Source of the DNA: Gammaproteobacteria bacterium MOLA455
Lineage (GTDB): Bacteria; Pseudomonadota; Gammaproteobacteria; Pseudomonadales; Porticoccaceae
Assembly: GCA_000511875.1 (NCBI GenBank)
Contig: AZIN01000001.1
Location: forward strand, 689,332 to 753,331
Length of the DNA stretch: 64,000 nt
Direction of reading: 5' to 3'
Shown here: piece after piece, positions 1 through 8,494 of the stretch
Layout of the letters: the number at the start of each line of letters is the position of its first letter
How positions within the stretch are numbered: the first letter of the stretch is position 1
Notes under the pieces: model-generated
Seen by the model: the letters and a program-made list of their open reading frames with translations, nothing else
Told to the model about the DNA's origin: nothing
Databases searched by the model: none
Program-made: the position numbers and the translations under genes

Positions 1-490
1 CGCGCTTGCGGCCCAGACCGCCGGCGTACCCGGTGAGTGTGCCATTTTTACCAATCACACGGTGGCAAGGCACAATTACCGCCATGGCGTTTTGTGCGTT
101 GGCTCGTGCCACGGCGCGCACGGCAGCAGGGTTATGGAGAACCTCGGCCTGCTCTTGGTAGCTTCGGGTGCTGGCAAATGGAATGTTAAGCAAGGCGTCC
201 CATGCAGCGCATTGAAAATCGGTGCCGGCAAATTGTAGCGGCACGCTAAAGTGCGTTCGTTGACCGGCAAAATATTCGTTCAGCTCTTTTTGTGTTTGCC
301 GCAACAGTGGATGGTCCCCGGGACTGACGCGCAAGTTTAGGCGTGTTTGGACACGTTTAATTTGTGCCGCCATTGAAGCGCGATCGGTGAATTCCAGCAG
401 ACATAATCCGGCATCATTAGCGACGGCGAACATGGGGCCTAAGGGGGTATCTAAGGAAGCGCTGCTGGCTGGAGTTGTAGGGATAGGCAT
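1..490 (-). CDS. ogt: Methylated-DNA--protein-cysteine methyltransferase (3' end cut by window)
   Basis: Suicide DNA repair protein that moves the alkyl group of O6-alkylguanine to its own cysteine. The reverse-strand product begins MPIPTTPASSASLD and contains the active-site signature PCHRVIG followed by GYAGGLGRK, which identifies the Ogt/Ada C-terminal family. The start at 490 has an AGGA ribosome-binding site. No AraC-like or Ada zinc domain precedes the catalytic part, so it is Ogt-like rather than a full Ada regulator. The C-terminus lies beyond base 1. The family call is firm; the symbol is less so, since ogt and short ada-like paralogues are hard to separate. Confidence 0.9.
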   Translation of the reverse strand, partial: MPIPTTPASSASLDTPLGPMFAVANDAGLCLLEFTDRASMAAQIKRVQTRLNLRVSPGDHPLLRQTQKELNEYFAGQRTHFSVPLQFAGTDFQCAAWDALLNIPFASTRSYQEQAEVLHNPAAVRAVARANAQNAMAVIVPCHRVIGKNGTLTGYAGGLGRKR

Positions 491-560
491 CGAGCGTGGT
501 TCCTCAGTTAGGGTTTGGGTTTGAGTGATGGATCAAGGCGATAGGTTTTTGATCTTTCTA

Positions 561-968
561 CTAGGAGTACTCTGCCATAAATTCCTCACCCGTCATCTTC
601 CTAGTACAGTTGGCGAACGCATAATTTCCTGGTTGCTCATCGACAAACGCTTCAGCCGAAAATGTGAATTGACCTGGCTCGTCGAATGCCTGACTCATCA
701 CAACCTGTATGGATTGGTCCAGCGCGCGCCAAAAAAGATTGCTTCCGCACGTTTTACAAAACAGGCGTTCACCCCAATCTGAAGATTGGTATGCTCCGAG
801 CTGAGACTCATTGTTGATTTTAAGATCGGTACAGGGCACGGCAAAGAGAACTCCGCCGCTCCATTTGCGGCATTGAGTGCAATGGCAAGCGTCCATGTTG
901 TTACTTGCGGGTTGAGCTGTAAATTTTATGGCGCCGCAGAGGCATTGGCCTTGTTGGTAGGGAATCAT
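561..968 (-). CDS. GFA/CENP-V family zinc protein
   Basis: A 135-residue protein of the family named after glutathione-dependent formaldehyde-activating enzyme. The family's cysteine pattern is visible: GQCLCGAIKF near the start, HCTQCRKWSGG in the middle and FCKTCGSNLFW later, which would bind structural and catalytic zinc. I chose the ATG at 968 because AGGAG lies five bases upstream; a longer reading frame exists, but its extra N-terminal part is the debris of an MFS transporter pseudogene. Members are common in marine proteobacteria and usually have no proven substrate, so an enzyme name would be over-reading. Confidence 0.85.
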   Translation of the reverse strand: MIPYQQGQCLCGAIKFTAQPASNNMDACHCTQCRKWSGGVLFAVPCTDLKINNESQLGAYQSSDWGERLFCKTCGSNLFWRALDQSIQVVMSQAFDEPGQFTFSAEAFVDEQPGNYAFANCTRKMTGEEFMAEYS

Positions 969-1009
969 TATATCTCCTGTGTGGTTTTGGCTCATGAGGG
1001 TCCTTGAGT

Positions 1010-1492
1010 CAGTAAAAATTTGAATAAGAGAAAACAGGTCAAGCGCGTCGATGCTGGTGCAGATGTTGATTAATAATAAAAAGCGTAGACCACGCAGCCT
1101 ATAAATACCGCCCAAAAGCCAGGGAAGATTGACTTTATCGCTTAGCCAACCCGCTACAATCCTGTCTAACATATTCACGGCAGACAACAATCCAAAAGCC
1201 GTGGCGCCGTGCACCGGTGCAAAGCCGCAATAGGATGCAAAGAGCAATCAGTGCGTTTCAACAACAGCGGTTGTGATGACCCACAAAACAGAAAACGCCA
1301 AAAGATAATATGAACCATTGGCTGGAAAAGCATGAGGCTGTTCAATACATCAGAAACTGAGCGTGCAGATTTATGAGGCGGCAGTGCACACCAAATAAGG
1401 GCGCGCTGAGAACGCCAGCGCCAAAGCAAAAAAAACCGAGTAATACCAAGGCCCATTGCAAACTTAATAGTTTTGACAATGCGCAATTCCAA
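1010..1492 (-). pseudogene. Decayed MFS transporter, C-terminal fragment
   Basis: Remnant of a major facilitator superfamily permease of the YbfB/monocarboxylate-porter kind. One frame encodes FWRFLFCG. The reading then shifts near the following GGGTCA to VITTAVVETH, hits an in-frame TGA (about 1248-1250), and continues with LLFASYCGFAPVHGATAFGL, AGWLSDKV and IYRLRGLRFLLLI. Joined, these read like the seventh to tenth membrane segments of such a permease. One frameshift, one stop and missing N-terminal and distal C-terminal parts make it non-functional. The downstream GFA gene has its own start signal and should be unaffected. Confidence 0.75.
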
Positions 1493-1565
1493 CTCAAGAA
1501 TGTTCTACACTAAATAGAGTAAAAATCTCAAAACAGACTAAACCGTCAGCATCAGGTGATTCGTT

Positions 1566-2402
1566 ATGCTCCAACAGTCAACACACGCGCACCAGCAAAA
1601 ACTCGCCTCCCACTTTCTGAGCCTGCACCAGCGCGACTCCGCCTTTATCATCCCCAACCCCTGGGACGTGGGTACAACTCACCTGCTGGCACAAATGGGT
1701 TTTGAGGCGCTGGCGACCACCAGTGCGGGCTGCGCTTTTTTCGCCGGAAAAAAGGACAACACACTCGGCCGCGAACGGATACTCGCCAACGCTAAGGAGT
1801 TGGTTGAGGCCACCACCTTGCCCGTCAGCGCCGATTTGGAAAATGGGTTTGGCGATTCCCCCGAGGCGGTCGCCGATACCATCCGGCAAGCCATTGACGT
1901 GGGCCTTGTGGGTGGCTCAATTGAAGATATAGACGCCCTCGCCGAAAAGCCGCTCTATTCTATTGAGCTCGCAGCCGAGCGCATACGCGCGGCTCGTGAA
2001 GCCATAGACAAAAGTGGCATTCCCTTTGTACTCACCGCTCGCGCTGAAAACTTTCTCATTGGTCGGCCTGACATTCGCGACACCATTGAACGCCTGCAAG
2101 CCTTTCAAGAGGCAGGCGCCGACGTACTCTATGCACCCGGCCTGACAACGGAAGCTGACATCAAAGCGGTGACGCAATCTGTGGACCGGCCTGTCAATGT
2201 GGTGATGGGTTTGGCGGGCGCCAATTACTCGCAGGCTGAACTTAGCGCCATGGGCGTAAAGCGCATTAGCGTGGGTAGCGCCCTCGCCCGAGCGGCGCTT
2301 GGTGCGATCATACGCGCTGGCAATGAAATGATAGAGCATGGGCGATTTGAGTTTGCGGAACACGCCGTTAAGTACGCAGACATCAGCGAGATGCTGGATT
2401 AA
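1566..2402 (+). CDS. Isocitrate lyase/PEP mutase superfamily protein
   Basis: A 278-residue TIM-barrel protein of the phosphoenolpyruvate mutase/2-methylisocitrate lyase superfamily, which makes or breaks C-C or C-P bonds next to a carboxylate using Mg2+. Visible signatures are NPWDVGTTHLL near the start, ADLENGFGD (metal site), GGSIED and LTARAENF. The KKCGH motif of true glyoxylate-cycle isocitrate lyase is absent, so it is more like carboxyphosphonoenolpyruvate mutase-type or oxaloacetate hydrolase-like members. AGGTGA sits just before the start. It is followed after 17 bases by a small monooxygenase-fold gene, probably co-transcribed. The substrate is unknown. Confidence 0.85.
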   Translation: MLQQSTHAHQQKLASHFLSLHQRDSAFIIPNPWDVGTTHLLAQMGFEALATTSAGCAFFAGKKDNTLGRERILANAKELVEATTLPVSADLENGFGDSPEAVADTIRQAIDVGLVGGSIEDIDALAEKPLYSIELAAERIRAAREAIDKSGIPFVLTARAENFLIGRPDIRDTIERLQAFQEAGADVLYAPGLTTEADIKAVTQSVDRPVNVVMGLAGANYSQAELSAMGVKRISVGSALARAALGAIIRAGNEMIEHGRFEFAEHAVKYADISEMLD

Positions 2403-2419
2403 CACTGGGAGTAACGCTT

Positions 2420-2731
2420 GTGAGTATCGCGAAAACACCTGCACCACCCTACTATTCCGTCACCACGACGGTTGTGTTTAATCCCGACACAGAAGGCTAT
2501 ATAAGCCAGGCATTGGAACTCATTGAAATCGCTCAGGACACAGAGGGGTTTTTGGGTATCGAAAGCTGTCTTCAGCCCGACAGTGGCATCGCTATTTCCT
2601 ATTGGCGTTCGCTGGAGGATATTCAGCGCTGGAAAGATCATAGCTTACATATGAAAGCCAAGGCCTTGGGTAGAACGAAGTGGTTTAAACAATATTTTAC
2701 GCGTATTGCTTTGGTAGAGAGGGGTTATTAG
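2420..2731 (+). CDS. Antibiotic biosynthesis monooxygenase (ABM) domain protein
   Basis: A 103-residue ferredoxin-like dimeric alpha/beta barrel protein. It resembles the ABM family in the strand YYSVTTTVVF, the helix-rich middle and the motif AISYWRSLEDIQRWKDHSLH, which is typical of heme-free quinol monooxygenase-like or stress-related members. The start is a GTG with GGAG nine bases upstream; no ATG gives a full-length domain. It follows the PEP-mutase-like gene closely and is probably in the same transcript. ABM proteins range from quinone or polyketide oxidation to no known activity, so no reaction is assigned. Confidence 0.75.
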   Translation: MSIAKTPAPPYYSVTTTVVFNPDTEGYISQALELIEIAQDTEGFLGIESCLQPDSGIAISYWRSLEDIQRWKDHSLHMKAKALGRTKWFKQYFTRIALVERGY

Positions 2732-2739
2732 CGAGGCGA

Positions 2740-2764
2740 GATCAAGGGGTCAGACTCCTTGATC
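2740..2764. terminator. Hairpin between convergent genes, REP-like
   Basis: Perfect 8-base arms, GATCAAGG and CCTTGATC, separated by nine bases (GGTCAGACT). It lies in the short gap between two convergent genes, so it may act as a bidirectional stop or an RNA-stabilising stem. There is no strong T-run. The sequence also resembles short repetitive extragenic palindromes that carry GGGGTCAGACT-type cores. Confidence 0.45.
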
Positions 2765-2787
2765 CAGCTGTATTCTATGCTGGGCAT

Positions 2788-3222
2788 TTAGGAACCTGCT
2801 GTAAACTTCAGCCGCAGTAACGGCTGCCCTGTAGGCTCATGTAACTTTTCTTCTAAATATTCAAAGCCATAACGTTCATAAAAATCACGACCTATGGTAT
2901 TCACTTTAAATACCTCAACTTCAAGGTCACCGTGTAATGCCCTCGCTTTGTCCATCAGCGCTTTGCCCCCACCCTTACCATGATGTTGCGGCTGCAAAAA
3001 TATCGCCGCCACTTCATTTCCCATTATTGCGATAAAACCCTCAACATGACCATTGATCTCTAAAACCCAGGTTTCAGTATTGGGCATGTAGATCTCTGCT
3101 ACATTGATTCGTTCTTGGGCGACAAACTCTTCCGTCATAAATGGATGCGCTAATCGGGTGGCAACCTCCCAAGACGAGAGCACAGCGTTCAGGTCTGTGT
3201 TTTCATAAGCACGTATATGCAT
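2788..3222 (-). CDS. GNAT family N-acetyltransferase, YjaB-like
   Basis: A 144-residue acetyl-CoA-dependent acetyltransferase. The acetyl-CoA-binding motif A is visible as IFLQPQHHGKGGGKALMDKA and the C-terminal motif B as GRDFYERYGF. The early PFMTEEFV segment and overall length resemble YjaB-type lysine acetyltransferases. I placed the start at the ATG at 3222 (MHIRAYENTDL) because AAGGA lies upstream at a normal distance; a longer frame to 3282 adds a poorly conserved leader. It is monocistronic and convergent with the ABM gene. The acceptor substrate cannot be read from the sequence. Confidence 0.8.
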   Translation of the reverse strand: MHIRAYENTDLNAVLSSWEVATRLAHPFMTEEFVAQERINVAEIYMPNTETWVLEINGHVEGFIAIMGNEVAAIFLQPQHHGKGGGKALMDKARALHGDLEVEVFKVNTIGRDFYERYGFEYLEEKLHEPTGQPLLRLKFTAGS

Positions 3223-3361
3223 TAACTGCTTTCCTTTATTCACTCTATGAGAATGTAATTTACCCAGATTTAGCACAAACACATACTGCCTGCCGTGTTG
3301 ATCACTGCGCCTGTTAACCTATATAGACACTTCAATTTACTTGATTTTTAGGCTAGGTTGT

Positions 3362-3787
3362 TTAACCAAATATGCCAATAATTGCACCAATTAGAGTAAG
3401 TTCAACAATGCTATGTGCTGAATTTAGTAATGTTAGCTTTGATGGTGTGCGAGCAAAACCATTGTAGTAGCCTAATGATGTAGAAATAAATACAGCTGCA
3501 ACTATTACCCCAAAAAGTGCTCCGCTAAAAACGCCAGATATACTTGCCGCTGACATAAGTACGGCGACACATACAGCTTTTGACAGCCCTGAAATTAAAG
3601 ACATAATAAAAGCGCCGCCAAGCCCTTCGGTGTTGTCAGCTTCCTCTTTAGTTAGGCCTAAAGCATTTGCCCATGCTTCGCCGAAAACAGCCCAATGGTA
3701 CCAAGCAAACCCAAGGACATAGCTTGTAATAGTCGCAACTGCTACAGCGAGGTAATTTATATTTTGTAATTCTTCGACCCAACTCAT
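3362..3787 (-). CDS. DUF1761 family membrane protein
   Basis: A 141-residue protein with four predicted membrane segments, around residues 10-30, 60-80, 85-105 and 118-140. The opening INYLAVAVATITSYVLGFAW followed by YHWAVFGEAWANALGLT is the recognisable DUF1761 pattern. The start has an excellent ribosome-binding site (TTAGGAGAAAAT before ATG). The function of this family is unknown; it is common in environmental bacteria as a single gene. Neither neighbour suggests a pathway. Confidence 0.8.
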   Translation of the reverse strand: MSWVEELQNINYLAVAVATITSYVLGFAWYHWAVFGEAWANALGLTKEEADNTEGLGGAFIMSLISGLSKAVCVAVLMSAASISGVFSGALFGVIVAAVFISTSLGYYNGFARTPSKLTLLNSAHSIVELTLIGAIIGIFG

Positions 3788-4376
3788 ATTTTCTCCTAAT
3801 TTTATTTTGGATAGCCTTACATCTACTTGTGGCGCATGCGCGGCTACTCATTAACCGAGCAGCCCACTATTAAGACACATCAGAGACATAAAACCCCACT
3901 CCTAAACACAAGAAATTGACATAAAAAAAGTAGGGAGGGATGCGTAAATTCTCCAGCGGTCATCTTGTGATTACGCATCTTGACTGTTCAAGCCAGAACT
4001 TTGCACCTCCGTTGCCCTGAGCTTACAACTCGAACTCTTGCATACCTTTCATTTGCGCGGCCACTGCAAGTAAAAGTCGAGCCAGCCGCGCTAGAGGCAT
4101 GCTGAAGCAAAAGCTGCTGGCCTGTTGCGGCTTGGGCGCTGCAGAGGGCGAATTAAGCTGTGCGACGGAGTGCGGGATTTCTTGCCAGGGCGACCAAATA
4201 ATCAGACAGATCGCGAACCACAGAAAAACCTTCCACTGTTTCATCATCAATGTGGATATTAAAGAAGTCCTCCACATCAATTGATGCTTAGCAGAGCTGC
4301 ACGTCACAACAAGCATTGTAAACTCTCCCAAGCTGACTAAATTTGCTATCGCCATCCACACTCAAAGCAAAAAACA
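3788..4376. other. Gene-poor stretch between DUF1761 gene and dsdA
   Basis: About 590 bases with no confidently coding gene. It contains a perfect 9-base inverted repeat, GATGCGTAA at 3939-3947 and TTACGCATC at 3971-3979. A possible 73-residue reading frame on the minus strand (4244 down to 4023) begins MKQWKVFLWFAICLIIWSPW, like a signal peptide, but it has no good ribosome-binding site and no recognisable family. It could be a small secreted protein or chance. A clear terminator after dsdA was not found. Confidence 0.4.
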
Positions 4377-5735
4377 TCAAGCCAGACTTTCGCCACGCTC
4401 CCAGTATTTCTTATACTGCTCCGGCGGCACAAAACGCCCTCCCGTTGTCCACACAATATGATTGGCCTTATGCATAATGGATTGCAGCCCCTGCTCTAAC
4501 AGATACCGCTGCCCTGCCTCGCTGCTCACCAACTGCACCGGCCCAGAAAACCCCGCGGCGGCCGAGGGTTCTACCTGCAAGCCTTCACTATTGTCGAGCT
4601 GATATAAATGCCGGAACATTTGATTTTCGCTGACGGTAAAAATACCGGAGAGTATCGGACGCATCAGACCGCCGACCAGTTCCGAGGCCTGGCCGACCGC
4701 CAAGCCATCGGCTTCGGTGGCGTTGGACAGACCCACGTCATACACCGTTAAGTCGTCGTTAAAATCATTGGCCATGCCCAGCAACATACACGGGGCCTGG
4801 GTAGGCTCCGCAAAAAAACAGTGCACATGCTCGCCAAAAATCTGTTTTAAACCGAAGGTGATGCCGCCCGGCGCGCCACCGACGCCGCAGGGGATATAGA
4901 CAAACAAAGGGTGCTCCCGATCTACCGGAACACTCTGTTCGTTGAGTTGTTTTTGCAGGCGCAGGGCGGCAACGCTGTAGCCTAAAAACAGAGTTTTGGA
5001 ATTTTCATCATCAACAAAATGGGCAAAGGGATCCTGTTCAGCAGCCTCGCGACCGGCGGCCACGGCGCTGGAGTAATCCCGCACGTGCTCGACCACTCTG
5101 ACACCTTGATCGCGAAGACGCTGCTTTTTCCACTGTTTGGCTTCCACTGACATGTGCACACAGGCCTTAAAGCCCAAGGCAGCAGACATTAAGCCAATAC
5201 TTAGTCCCAGGTTGCCGGTGCTGCCGACGGATAGGGTGTACTGTGAAAATAGCTGCCGCGCCGGGTCGCCGCTTAAAACACGGTAATTATCGGCCTCAGT
5301 CATCAGGCCGGCGTCCAAGGCTAATCGTTCGGCAACGCACAGCACTTCGTAAATACCGCCTCGGGCTTTCACGGAACCCGCAACGGGGAGCTGGTGGTCG
5401 GTTTTAATCCAGAGTTTGCCGGGTATCGCCTGGCTGAATTCCGTAGGGATTTCTGCATTCTGACTGGCTTCAGCGCTTAACAAAGCGTGCATGGCCTCAG
5501 CGGACACGAGTTGGGATTCTATGAGGCCACTACTTGCACCTAGCTCAGGAAACAGTTGCGCCAACAACGGCGCAAAGCGCTGCAGGCGCGCAGCGGCGTC
5601 ATCGATATCGTGCCGGGTTATATCGCAAGTCTGGGGCGCGGCATAGTTGGGGTTTAACCACAGCCACGGCTGGTCAAGCGCCAGAGTGGCGTGAATCGCT
5701 TGTTGATCGGGCGCGAGGGGTTTAGCTTTGGGCAC
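4377..5735 (-). CDS. dsdA: D-serine dehydratase (D-serine ammonia-lyase)
   Basis: PLP enzyme converting D-serine to pyruvate and ammonia in the cytoplasm. The 452-residue product matches DsdA throughout: the PLP lysine lies in PVAGSVKARGG (Lys123 from the chosen start), the cofactor phosphate loop in SVGSTGNLGLSIG, and the conserved FVYIPCGVGGAPGG and HCFFAEPTQAPCMLLG segments are present. I chose the GTG at 5735 because AAGGAA precedes it and the length then matches E. coli DsdA (442 residues); this overlaps the upstream hydrolase gene by 14 bases, implying translational coupling. It is the last gene of module A. No dsdC or dsdX is next to it, so it probably serves the module's substrate rather than a free D-serine regulon. 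Confidence 0.93.
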   Translation of the reverse strand: MPKAKPLAPDQQAIHATLALDQPWLWLNPNYAAPQTCDITRHDIDDAAARLQRFAPLLAQLFPELGASSGLIESQLVSAEAMHALLSAEASQNAEIPTEFSQAIPGKLWIKTDHQLPVAGSVKARGGIYEVLCVAERLALDAGLMTEADNYRVLSGDPARQLFSQYTLSVGSTGNLGLSIGLMSAALGFKACVHMSVEAKQWKKQRLRDQGVRVVEHVRDYSSAVAAGREAAEQDPFAHFVDDENSKTLFLGYSVAALRLQKQLNEQSVPVDREHPLFVYIPCGVGGAPGGITFGLKQIFGEHVHCFFAEPTQAPCMLLGMANDFNDDLTVYDVGLSNATEADGLAVGQASELVGGLMRPILSGIFTVSENQMFRHLYQLDNSEGLQVEPSAAAGFSGPVQLVSSEAGQRYLLEQGLQSIMHKANHIVWTTGGRFVPPEQYKKYWERGESLA

Positions 5736-6879
5736 TGGCAATTCCTTGGCTTTGTGCAGCGTATTCACGCGCCGCGTTGATAAATTCATCACAGGTGGCA
5801 ATGCCAGTAGCATTAGGCACACCCGCCCCCGAATGCATAGAGCCCACATTCGACAAAACCACAAGGGCAAGCTGATCCGCCTCAGACCACTGCATGGAGG
5901 CACTATAACCCAGCACGCCACCGGTGTGACCTAAGAGCTTACGACCCTGTTTGGTTTCGACTTGAAATAAGCCACAACCGGCGTGCACCCGGTCAATAAC
6001 TGGGAACCAACGCTGCATTAAACCCATGCTTGTGGGGTCCAGTAATTTGCCGGTGTGCAAGCCCACGGAAAAACGGGCAAGCGCACTGGCGGTGGCCACC
6101 ATGCCGCCTGCGGCCCATTCAACCGAGAGGTTTGAGGCGCTCACATCCACCAAACCCTTTGACACTTCTGGAAAACTGCGATGGATGCCCGCATCGCGAA
6201 TAAAATCCGCTGAACTGTAGTGGTAGCGTTTCGCCAAGCGTGCTGTGGGCAGGGCCTGAAAACCTTCTAGATAGATGTCACTGACTTGCAGTGGGCTGAG
6301 AATTCGCTGGTGAATTTCAGCCACTAGATCACTCGCACACACCTTCTCAATGACCAGACCTAAGAGTGTGTAATGGGTATTGGCGTAGGCGTATTGTTCA
6401 CCCGGCGCGTTTGTCGGGGGCGTCTGTTCGATATAGCGTAGCGTTGCCGCAGGTGACCAACATCGAGCGACGTCCTGCTGTGCGCCACGCCCTTCTCTAA
6501 TCCACAGTGGGTCGTCTTCCCAGCTCGGCACACCAGCGGTGTGGTTCAGCAGCTGCGCTAGGGTGGCTTGCGCGGCGTTGGGGACGGCAGCAATCGCATC
6601 GGTCCCAAGAATGTCCATGGCCGTGGCCTGCAAGGAAAGTCGGCCCTCGGCGGCCAATTGCAAAATCACCACCGCGACAAAGGTTTTGGTGATGCTGCCG
6701 ATGCCAAACAAATGGTCGGTTTGCACGGCAGAGCCTTTGCCGAGGTCGGCTAGCCCTGCAACGCCTGTCCAGAGCACGCCCTCTTTGTTGGCGATGGCGA
6801 CGGACAGGCCTGGGCTGCCGGACTGAATCGCGTCATGTATTAGGCGATTGAGTGTGCGCTCGTGGCATCGTTGGCTCAT
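5722..6879 (-). CDS. SxxK serine hydrolase (class C beta-lactamase/D-aminopeptidase fold)
   Basis: A 385-residue penicillin-recognising serine hydrolase. The catalytic triads are visible: SITK at residues 62-65, YAN at 165-167 and HTGG near residue 320. Enzymes of this fold include class C beta-lactamases, D-Ala-D-Ala carboxypeptidases, D-aminopeptidases and esterases. No signal peptide is evident, so it would act in the cytoplasm, which argues against a classical beta-lactamase role. It overlaps dsdA by 14 bases and follows the GPH-type transporter by 62 bases in the same direction. A cytoplasmic hydrolase releasing D-residues for DsdA is an attractive but unproven reading. Confidence 0.87.
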   Translation of the reverse strand: MSQRCHERTLNRLIHDAIQSGSPGLSVAIANKEGVLWTGVAGLADLGKGSAVQTDHLFGIGSITKTFVAVVILQLAAEGRLSLQATAMDILGTDAIAAVPNAAQATLAQLLNHTAGVPSWEDDPLWIREGRGAQQDVARCWSPAATLRYIEQTPPTNAPGEQYAYANTHYTLLGLVIEKVCASDLVAEIHQRILSPLQVSDIYLEGFQALPTARLAKRYHYSSADFIRDAGIHRSFPEVSKGLVDVSASNLSVEWAAGGMVATASALARFSVGLHTGKLLDPTSMGLMQRWFPVIDRVHAGCGLFQVETKQGRKLLGHTGGVLGYSASMQWSEADQLALVVLSNVGSMHSGAGVPNATGIATCDEFINAAREYAAQSQGIASAQS

Positions 6880-6942
6880 TGTTGTCTATCCTGGTTTTTT
6901 CTTTGCAATAACATATTAAACGATGAGGTAAGAACCGGGCAA

Positions 6943-8340
6943 TCAAGCAGCGCGTCGCGCTAAACGCCGACGGATAATGGTCATGCGATGTTCGCTTAAA
7001 GGAATCCGGTAAATACACACCATCGCTGGAATCATCAGCAGGACCGGCAGCCATGAGATACTTATTTTTAGGCCCAACACACTGGTCGCGCTGTGGGTAG
7101 CGGCGTTCATATCAAAACCAAGTCCACCAATTATCGCCAGGCCCAAGGCGCCGCCGATGGCCAATTGAATTTTTAACATTAAGCCCTGCATGGCAAAATA
7201 AACGCCGCTGCGTTCATGGCCGGTTTGGTAGCAACCATAGTCAATAATGTCACACAGCATTGGGCCTCCAACTACCGCAGCACTGGCTGCAAAAAAAGTA
7301 AACGATAGATAGAGCACAAGAATAGAAAGGTACCCCGAATAGCTGGGTTCTAAAAAGCCCGTGGCAACAAATATCATCAGCAACACAGCTGCGCCTACCA
7401 GCCAAGGAATACGCTTACCCCAGCGCACCACAATACGGTACCAAAACGGAATGGCCAATGCGCCGCACACCATCCCCCAAAGAGACATTTGCGCAAACTC
7501 TTCCCCAAGGTTTAAGTAGGCATCGACAAAAATGAACAGTAGCCCCAACCACAAACCAAAGGCTAATCCGGAGAAAATGAACATCCATACAAACAATAAA
7601 AAGGGTCGGTTGTTTATCAGCTCTTGTATGGTTTGCCACGCTTGCTGAAAGAGTGATGTTGGATTTTTTACGTCAGTGGCAGGTGCTTCATGTACTAGCC
7701 CATCTGGAACGAATTTAAAGGCAAGATACAATCCTGGTAAAAATAGAGACGTGCCTACATAAACGGTTGCCTTGAGCACCTCAGGGGATATATCGGTGGT
7801 GATAAAAAACGGTAACAAGGGTAATACGTAAAACAACGCGCCTCCCGTTTGACCGGCAATATTGATGGCACTGAAAACCATGGCCTTATCTTTAGAGGTT
7901 TCAGTGAATTCATGCGCCCAAGCCATGTAGGGGATCATGAATAGAGTTAGCCCTAAGTAAAACGTCATGTACCATAAAGCAAAATACAACGCGCTCACAT
8001 TGCTGGGCGGTACAAAAAGAAAATAAGCCGAGGGGCTCAACAGTAAAGCGCCAACTAAGATCAACGGCTTGCGACTACCGGTTTTTAGGCGCCACCTGTC
8101 GGAGTAATAACCTATCAATGGATCGGTGATAGCATCAAAGATTCTAGCGGCCAAAATAACTGTCGCAATACTGGTAAGGGAGAGGCCATAGTATTTCGCG
8201 TAGAAGCCACCAAGCACCGCAATCACCGGACCATACAATAAAGTCATCCCGATTTGCGGCATAACGAAGGAGACAACTTTTAGCCACATCGGTATGTTGG
8301 AAGACTGAGCTTGGTTCACCGCGGTTTGTGTCATGAACAT
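6943..8340 (-). CDS. GPH-type cation symporter (MFS), module A
   Basis: A 465-residue inner-membrane permease with about twelve membrane segments. The family marks are GFYAKYYGLSLTSIATVIL, then ARIFDAITDPLIGYYSDRW between segments 2 and 3, typical of the glycoside-pentoside-hexuronide:cation symporter family (MelB relatives). In similar gene sets such permeases move sugars, but also peptides and other solutes. Its paralogue at 21888-23285 has the same length and position in the twin module. It would carry the ligand delivered by the TonB receptor across the inner membrane; the substrate is unknown. Confidence 0.85.
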   Translation of the reverse strand: MFMTQTAVNQAQSSNIPMWLKVVSFVMPQIGMTLLYGPVIAVLGGFYAKYYGLSLTSIATVILAARIFDAITDPLIGYYSDRWRLKTGSRKPLILVGALLLSPSAYFLFVPPSNVSALYFALWYMTFYLGLTLFMIPYMAWAHEFTETSKDKAMVFSAINIAGQTGGALFYVLPLLPFFITTDISPEVLKATVYVGTSLFLPGLYLAFKFVPDGLVHEAPATDVKNPTSLFQQAWQTIQELINNRPFLLFVWMFIFSGLAFGLWLGLLFIFVDAYLNLGEEFAQMSLWGMVCGALAIPFWYRIVVRWGKRIPWLVGAAVLLMIFVATGFLEPSYSGYLSILVLYLSFTFFAASAAVVGGPMLCDIIDYGCYQTGHERSGVYFAMQGLMLKIQLAIGGALGLAIIGGLGFDMNAATHSATSVLGLKISISWLPVLLMIPAMVCIYRIPLSEHRMTIIRRRLARRAA

Positions 8341-8494
8341 GGGGCCTTATTGATGGAAAGTGGTGATCCCAATGCAGTTATGATTCATTGGTCAGTAAAA
8401 ACCCCACCTTGCCACTGTCGGTTTAGTCAAAATAATCGAATGGGCTCGTTTAAGAGGTGGCGTTTTTAAGGTGGCCGCGGTGGAGGCTTACCGC

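Noticed and set aside
1566-2402. Glyoxylate-cycle isocitrate lyase (aceA)
   Set aside because: The KKCGH motif is missing and the protein is far shorter than AceA; it belongs to the wider PEP mutase group.
5722-6879. Beta-lactamase resistance gene
   Set aside because: SxxK, YxN and HTGG motifs fit the fold, but there is no signal peptide and the gene is coupled to dsdA, so a catabolic hydrolase is more likely.
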